Assembly: GCF_018399035.1 (NCBI RefSeq)
Contig: NZ_CP073760.1
Coordinates: 1,426,001 to 1,490,000 of the forward strand
DNA length: 64,000 nt
Origin: Thiocapsa sp.
GTDB taxonomy: Bacteria > Pseudomonadota > Gammaproteobacteria > Chromatiales > Chromatiaceae
Direction of reading: 5' to 3'
Shown: positions 60,986 through 64,000 of the stretch, one piece after another
Numbering within the stretch: the first letter of the stretch is position 1
How the letters are laid out: each line of letters begins with the position of its first letter
Program-made: the position numbers and the translations under genes
The notes under the pieces: model-generated
Told to the model about the DNA's origin: nothing
Seen by the model: only the letters and a program-made list of their open reading frames with translations
Database searches by the model: none

Positions 60986-62088
60986 CCGTCCCCTCCTATA
61001 CCCGTTTGCATGGCCCGAACGACCCGAGCAGCGCCCTGCCCGTCCACCAGTTCCATGCCGGCGGCGGCGAGATGTTGCCGTCGCGCTCGATCTTGAACCA
61101 GTTGTCGTACGGCTTGGCGCAACACCTCGATGCCGACGGCATCGCGATGACCAAGATAATGGATCACGTCACCGGCGGCGAGGGCCGCGCAGGCTGGACG
61201 CTGATTCTCGGCGATGCTGACGACCAGGCTCGGCAGGCCCAGGCAGCAGCGTTCCCAGGTGGTGGTGCCGCCCGCACCGATGGCGAGGTCGGCCTCGGCC
61301 ATCAGGTCCGCCAGGTGCGGCCGCGGGCCGTGCAGCCGGGTGCCGGGGCGGGCGGCGGCTTGCCGGCTCAACGACTCGCGGTGCGGGTTGGTGGCGCCGA
61401 CCACGCAATCCACGGTCAGATCGGCCAGATCGGGCGCCGCCAGTGCCTGGAGTGCGAGCCCGGTCAGGTCCTGCGGATCGGTCCCGCCGAAGAAGATCAG
61501 CAGCCGCTGCACGTCTCTCCCGCGCGAGCGCAAGGTTCGCCGCTGCTCCGCATAGGCGGGGTGCAGGAGGGCATAACGCGGGCCGATCAGGGTGACGGCG
61601 GATTTGGGCAAGAGGCCGGCGTAACGCCGTGCTCCGTCGGTCGCGTAGTTTTGATCCAGCAGCAGGTCGGCGTCGTGCCGGCGGTTGGCCAGGTCGTCGA
61701 TGACCAGGATGCGGCCGACCTCTGGTCGCAATGCCTGCTCCCAGTCGGCATCCAGTCCGTAGTGATCCACTACGAGCCAGTCGGGCCGCCAGCCGGACAG
61801 TGCGGCCAGGGTCTCGGCGGCGTCTTGAAGCTGCGGGACGCCGAGCCAGCGGGCGTAGTTCTCCGAGGCGGTCGACTCACCCGTGTCGATGTCGTTCGGC
61901 GGGGCCGGGAGCGCTGTGGTCGCGAAGGCATCGGCGGCGAGTGTGTCGATCTGATGGCCGGGATGCGCGCGGCAGATGAAGCGCACCTCCGCACCTTGGG
62001 CGCGCAGGCCCTGCGCCAGGGTCCGGCAGCGCACCAGATGACCGAGGCCCATGCGGGTGGAGGCGTCGACACGTAGGGCGATCTTCAC
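60982..62088 (-). CDS. pseG: UDP-2,4-diacetamido-2,4,6-trideoxy-beta-L-altropyranose hydrolase
   Basis: 368 residues. GT-B-like PseG: MKIALRVDASTRMGLGHLVR (metal/substrate His in the GxGHxxR motif), LVVDHYGLDADWEQALR, LLIFFGGTDPQDLTGLALQA, and ADLAIGAGGTTTWERCCLGL near the C-terminus. Releases UDP from the altrose sugar to give the PseI substrate. Intact. The second step enzyme pair with pseI at 54,343. Confidence 0.92.
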   Translation of the reverse strand: MKIALRVDASTRMGLGHLVRCRTLAQGLRAQGAEVRFICRAHPGHQIDTLAADAFATTALPAPPNDIDTGESTASENYARWLGVPQLQDAAETLAALSGWRPDWLVVDHYGLDADWEQALRPEVGRILVIDDLANRRHDADLLLDQNYATDGARRYAGLLPKSAVTLIGPRYALLHPAYAEQRRTLRSRGRDVQRLLIFFGGTDPQDLTGLALQALAAPDLADLTVDCVVGATNPHRESLSRQAAARPGTRLHGPRPHLADLMAEADLAIGAGGTTTWERCCLGLPSLVVSIAENQRPACAALAAGDVIHYLGHRDAVGIEVLRQAVRQLVQDRARRQHLAAAGMELVDGQGAARVVRAMQTGIGGDG

Positions 62089-62121
62089 TCTAAGCCCTGC
62101 TTCGGATCAGGCATCGCCGGC

Positions 62122-62904
62122 TCAAGCGGCATCCGCCAGGACGTCGGCAAAGACGTCCGGCTGTGACCACCGGGTGACCGTCGATAGCGGCTCCAGCAGG
62201 ATGAAATCCTCCGGCGACCAAACATCCGCCGTATCGTCGAACAAACTGACGAAGCGCAGCGCCTCCGGCCCGGCAGTGAAATGGTTCAAGTCGAACCATG
62301 CGGCCAGGACATGTTCGGCGACCGCACGCGCGGTCGAGCGGCTACCGGTGCTCAGGACCGAAACCAACGAGCCGTGCGCCGGGGCCATGACATGAAAATC
62401 GACCGTCCAGCCGCGCCCGGAGCGACCGACGAGCTTCGGTCGGCGCTCGAACGGCAGTTGCCTCTCGGACAAGAAATCCCCGACCTCGTCGTTGACGGAC
62501 TCCACCGCGCGGGTTCGAAAGGTAAACCAAAGATCGGAGATGCGCAGGCAGGCTTGGGCGACCCGCATGATGACGGTGGCGACTGAATCACCAGGCTTGC
62601 AGCGGGCCACCAGCATGCCCTTGAAGAGCTCGATGCCATGGGTGATGCACGCATCTGCGATGAGGGCGTTCTGCTTGGGCGTCCGTCGCGGCGAGAGGGT
62701 CTGAGAGCGCAACCATCGCAAGGTCTCGCCGAGATCCGAAACGATCGCAATCCCGTCCTTGATCTGCACGAACAGATCAATGTTGTCGCCATCCGGGTAG
62801 AGGAAAGGCGTTCGCACGCGCTCGTCCGGCAGCCACAGGATGTCTCCGGGAATGCGCTTCGTCCGATCATCCAAGAGCGCGCTGAATTCCACATCCGTCA
62901 ACAT
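62122..62904 (-). CDS. DUF1828 domain protein
   Basis: 260 residues. The first 95 residues carry the DUF1828 pattern (RTPFLYPDGDNIDLFVQIKD then VSDLGETLRWL), the rest a DUF1829-like part. The family is seen in prophage and accessory regions, with suggestions of an antiphage or restriction role not proven. It sits inside the Pse gene row, 33 bp upstream of pseG, like other inserted strangers here. Confidence 0.75.
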   Translation of the reverse strand: MLTDVEFSALLDDRTKRIPGDILWLPDERVRTPFLYPDGDNIDLFVQIKDGIAIVSDLGETLRWLRSQTLSPRRTPKQNALIADACITHGIELFKGMLVARCKPGDSVATVIMRVAQACLRISDLWFTFRTRAVESVNDEVGDFLSERQLPFERRPKLVGRSGRGWTVDFHVMAPAHGSLVSVLSTGSRSTARAVAEHVLAAWFDLNHFTAGPEALRFVSLFDDTADVWSPEDFILLEPLSTVTRWSQPDVFADVLADAA

Positions 62905-62952
62905 GTGCTCGCCTCGCAGTTCGCTGTGGTCATTCGCCCCGATTCTCTTGGT

Positions 62953-63655
62953 TTACGCGAGATGCCGGCCCAAGACAAAGGCTTCCGCGGCTTCACAGCC
63001 GACGGTCGCGCCGCGCCAGCAGGCCAAGTGCTCGACGCCCCCGGCGTGAGCGTGGGTGCGGCCACTCGCGTAGCTCGGCGGAGTAGGCATCCAGGGCAGC
63101 GAGTTTTTGCTCCAGCGTTGCGCCGATGTCGACGAACCAGTTGGATACGCATGCCGGCCCGGAGCCGGGCGGCTGCCATTCGGTGCTGGAGGGCACCTCG
63201 AAGCAGAGCAGCGTGCGCACCGGATGGCCGCTCTGGGGGCGGCAGGCGGTGACGACGGCTTGATGCACGCAGCGGTGGTCGACGTTGAGATCCCCGGCGT
63301 GGTGAGTGAAGACCGTCGCAGGCCGGTGCTTGGCGATCAGGGCCTCGACGCGTTGGGTGATGTCGAGCAAGGGGATGCTGTCGAGACGATTGTCGGGTAG
63401 ATCGTCGAAACTGACGGATGCCGCGCCGAGGATAGCGGCGGCGGACGTGGCGGCCGCGCGGCGTTGCTCCAATTCGATCGCACTCGATACCGCCCCGGGA
63501 CTGCGAGCGCCGACGCCGTCCGCGAGGAAGGCGATGTGGACCGCCGCGCCCTGCCCCGACAGCTTAGCGATGGTGCCGCCGCAGCCGAGGACCTCGTCGT
63601 CGGGGTGGGCGGCCACGACGAGGATCGTGGCTAGGTGCGCTGCAGTAGAAACCAC
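62953..63655 (-). pseudogene. PIG-L family deacetylase, frameshifted near the end
   Basis: From GTG 63655: ILVVAAHPDDEVLGCGGTIA is the zinc motif (AHPDDE), and FTHHAGDLNVDHRCVHQAV the second (HxxH). Reads well to ELREWPHPRS, then the frame runs to RRDRRL and a stop at 62993, whereas the next frame continues EHLACWRGATVGCEAAEAFV and LGRHLA to 62953. One base change near 63,045. The active site is upstream of the break, so some activity is possible. Removes an acetyl from an amino sugar. Confidence 0.8.
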
Positions 63656-63959
63656 GTCATGTCGTCCTGAGGAAAGACCGGGTCACGTCGGTAGATGAAG
63701 CCGTAGTCGATCAGCTCGAGGTCGGGATAGCGATCGAGCATCTCGCCTGCAAAATCGCGCTTGAACAATCGGTCGGCGTGACCGCGATAGGGTACCGAGA
63801 CCGGGGTTGGATTGTAGTACTCCGCGATCAGGATGCGACGATAGCTTCATCGCGGTTCCGGTCGATATAGTTCGTGCCGAACTCACCGGCCCAAAATTGC
63901 TCTTGTTCGGTCTGAAAACCGGTCGACTGCTTGTTCTGATTGTCCTTGGCATCCGTCAC
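63631..63959 (-). pseudogene. pseudaminic acid biosynthesis-associated methylase, internally deleted
   Basis: GTG 63959 starts TGFQTEQEQFWAGEFGTNYI DRNRDEAIVAS, the N-terminus of the TIGR03587 methylase. After about 45 codons it jumps, out of frame, to the C-terminus ILIAEYYNPTPVSVPYRGHA, FAGEMLDRYPDLELIDYGFI and DMTWFLLQRT. The central SAM-binding part (about 90-100 residues) is gone. It confirms that a Pse cluster continues to the right. Confidence 0.8.
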
Positions 63960-64000
63960 GTTGTTGTCCTCGTTTAGTCACTCTGACCGTTGCGTGTGTC

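Noticed and set aside
1..64000. tRNA or rRNA genes
   Set aside because: No cloverleaf or conserved rRNA stretch was recognised; a dedicated scan would be needed to exclude a divergent tRNA.

Overview
GC-rich gammaproteobacterial DNA with very few intact housekeeping genes. The mix of families (large Rpn/PD-(D/E)XK-like proteins, DUF29, DUF2283, UPF0175/DUF3368, DUF433/DUF5615, IS110, ISL3, RAYT, and hairpin repeats built on GGCGACTTCAGTCGCC) is what I associate with purple sulfur bacteria of the Chromatiaceae (Thiocapsa/Thiodictyon-like). That assignment is inference from composition and family content; no rRNA or tRNA gene was seen. Almost every gene lies on the minus strand, so transcription runs right to left.

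Layout. (1) 1-3,170: the edge of a cyclase gene, a HEPN-motif gene with a partner, and a PcaB-like lyase. (2) 3,327-24,800: a cell-surface glycan operon. It starts at an ops/JUMPStart element (24,785) and a MarR-type EPS-associated regulator, followed by an AAA ATPase, an O-antigen ABC exporter ATPase (Wzt-like), a DegT sugar aminotransferase, a sulfotransferase, two methyltransferases, an ATP-grasp ligase, an opine-type dehydrogenase, a B12-binding mutase-like protein, a Fuc4NAc-transferase-like glycosyltransferase, and an acyl-activation/reduction set (AMP ligase, LuxE, LuxC, NeuD-like acyltransferase, ACP). (3) 25-34.8 kb: an IS110 element, toxin-antitoxin pairs (DUF433/DUF5615, PIN/HTH, HepT/MntA), a three-gene TIGR04255 cassette, and two copies of a 600-bp repeat block. 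(4) 34.8-42.7 kb: an intact legC aminotransferase gene, a truncated second legC, two decayed copies of the ops-marR leader, a Rpn gene split by a MITE, a 51-bp tandem array, and a PtuA-like ATPase. (5) 42.7-54.2 kb: scrambled accessory DNA holding hicBA, UPF0175/DUF3368, a RAYT transposase with its hairpin repeats, three tandem copies of a 2.06-kb unit (Rpn-like gene plus pseI fragments), a half pseI, a HEPN pair, and a second 51-bp array. (6) 54.3 kb to the end: a pseudaminic acid pathway (pseI, pseH, pseG, formyltransferases, PIG-L deacetylase, methylase) in which only pseI, pseH and pseG look intact. The rest are broken by an IS, a nonsense codon, a frameshift or an internal deletion.

How it fits together. 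The intact genes point to making nonulosonic acid (Pse/Leg type) and a decorated, exported polysaccharide. The same genes (pseI, legC, marR-EPS leader, formyltransferase, lyase) recur as partial copies joined to toxin-antitoxin pieces and hairpin repeats. The region looks like a recombination hot spot where glycan genes are repeatedly copied, fused and lost, with several small two- and three-gene cassettes of unknown role embedded.
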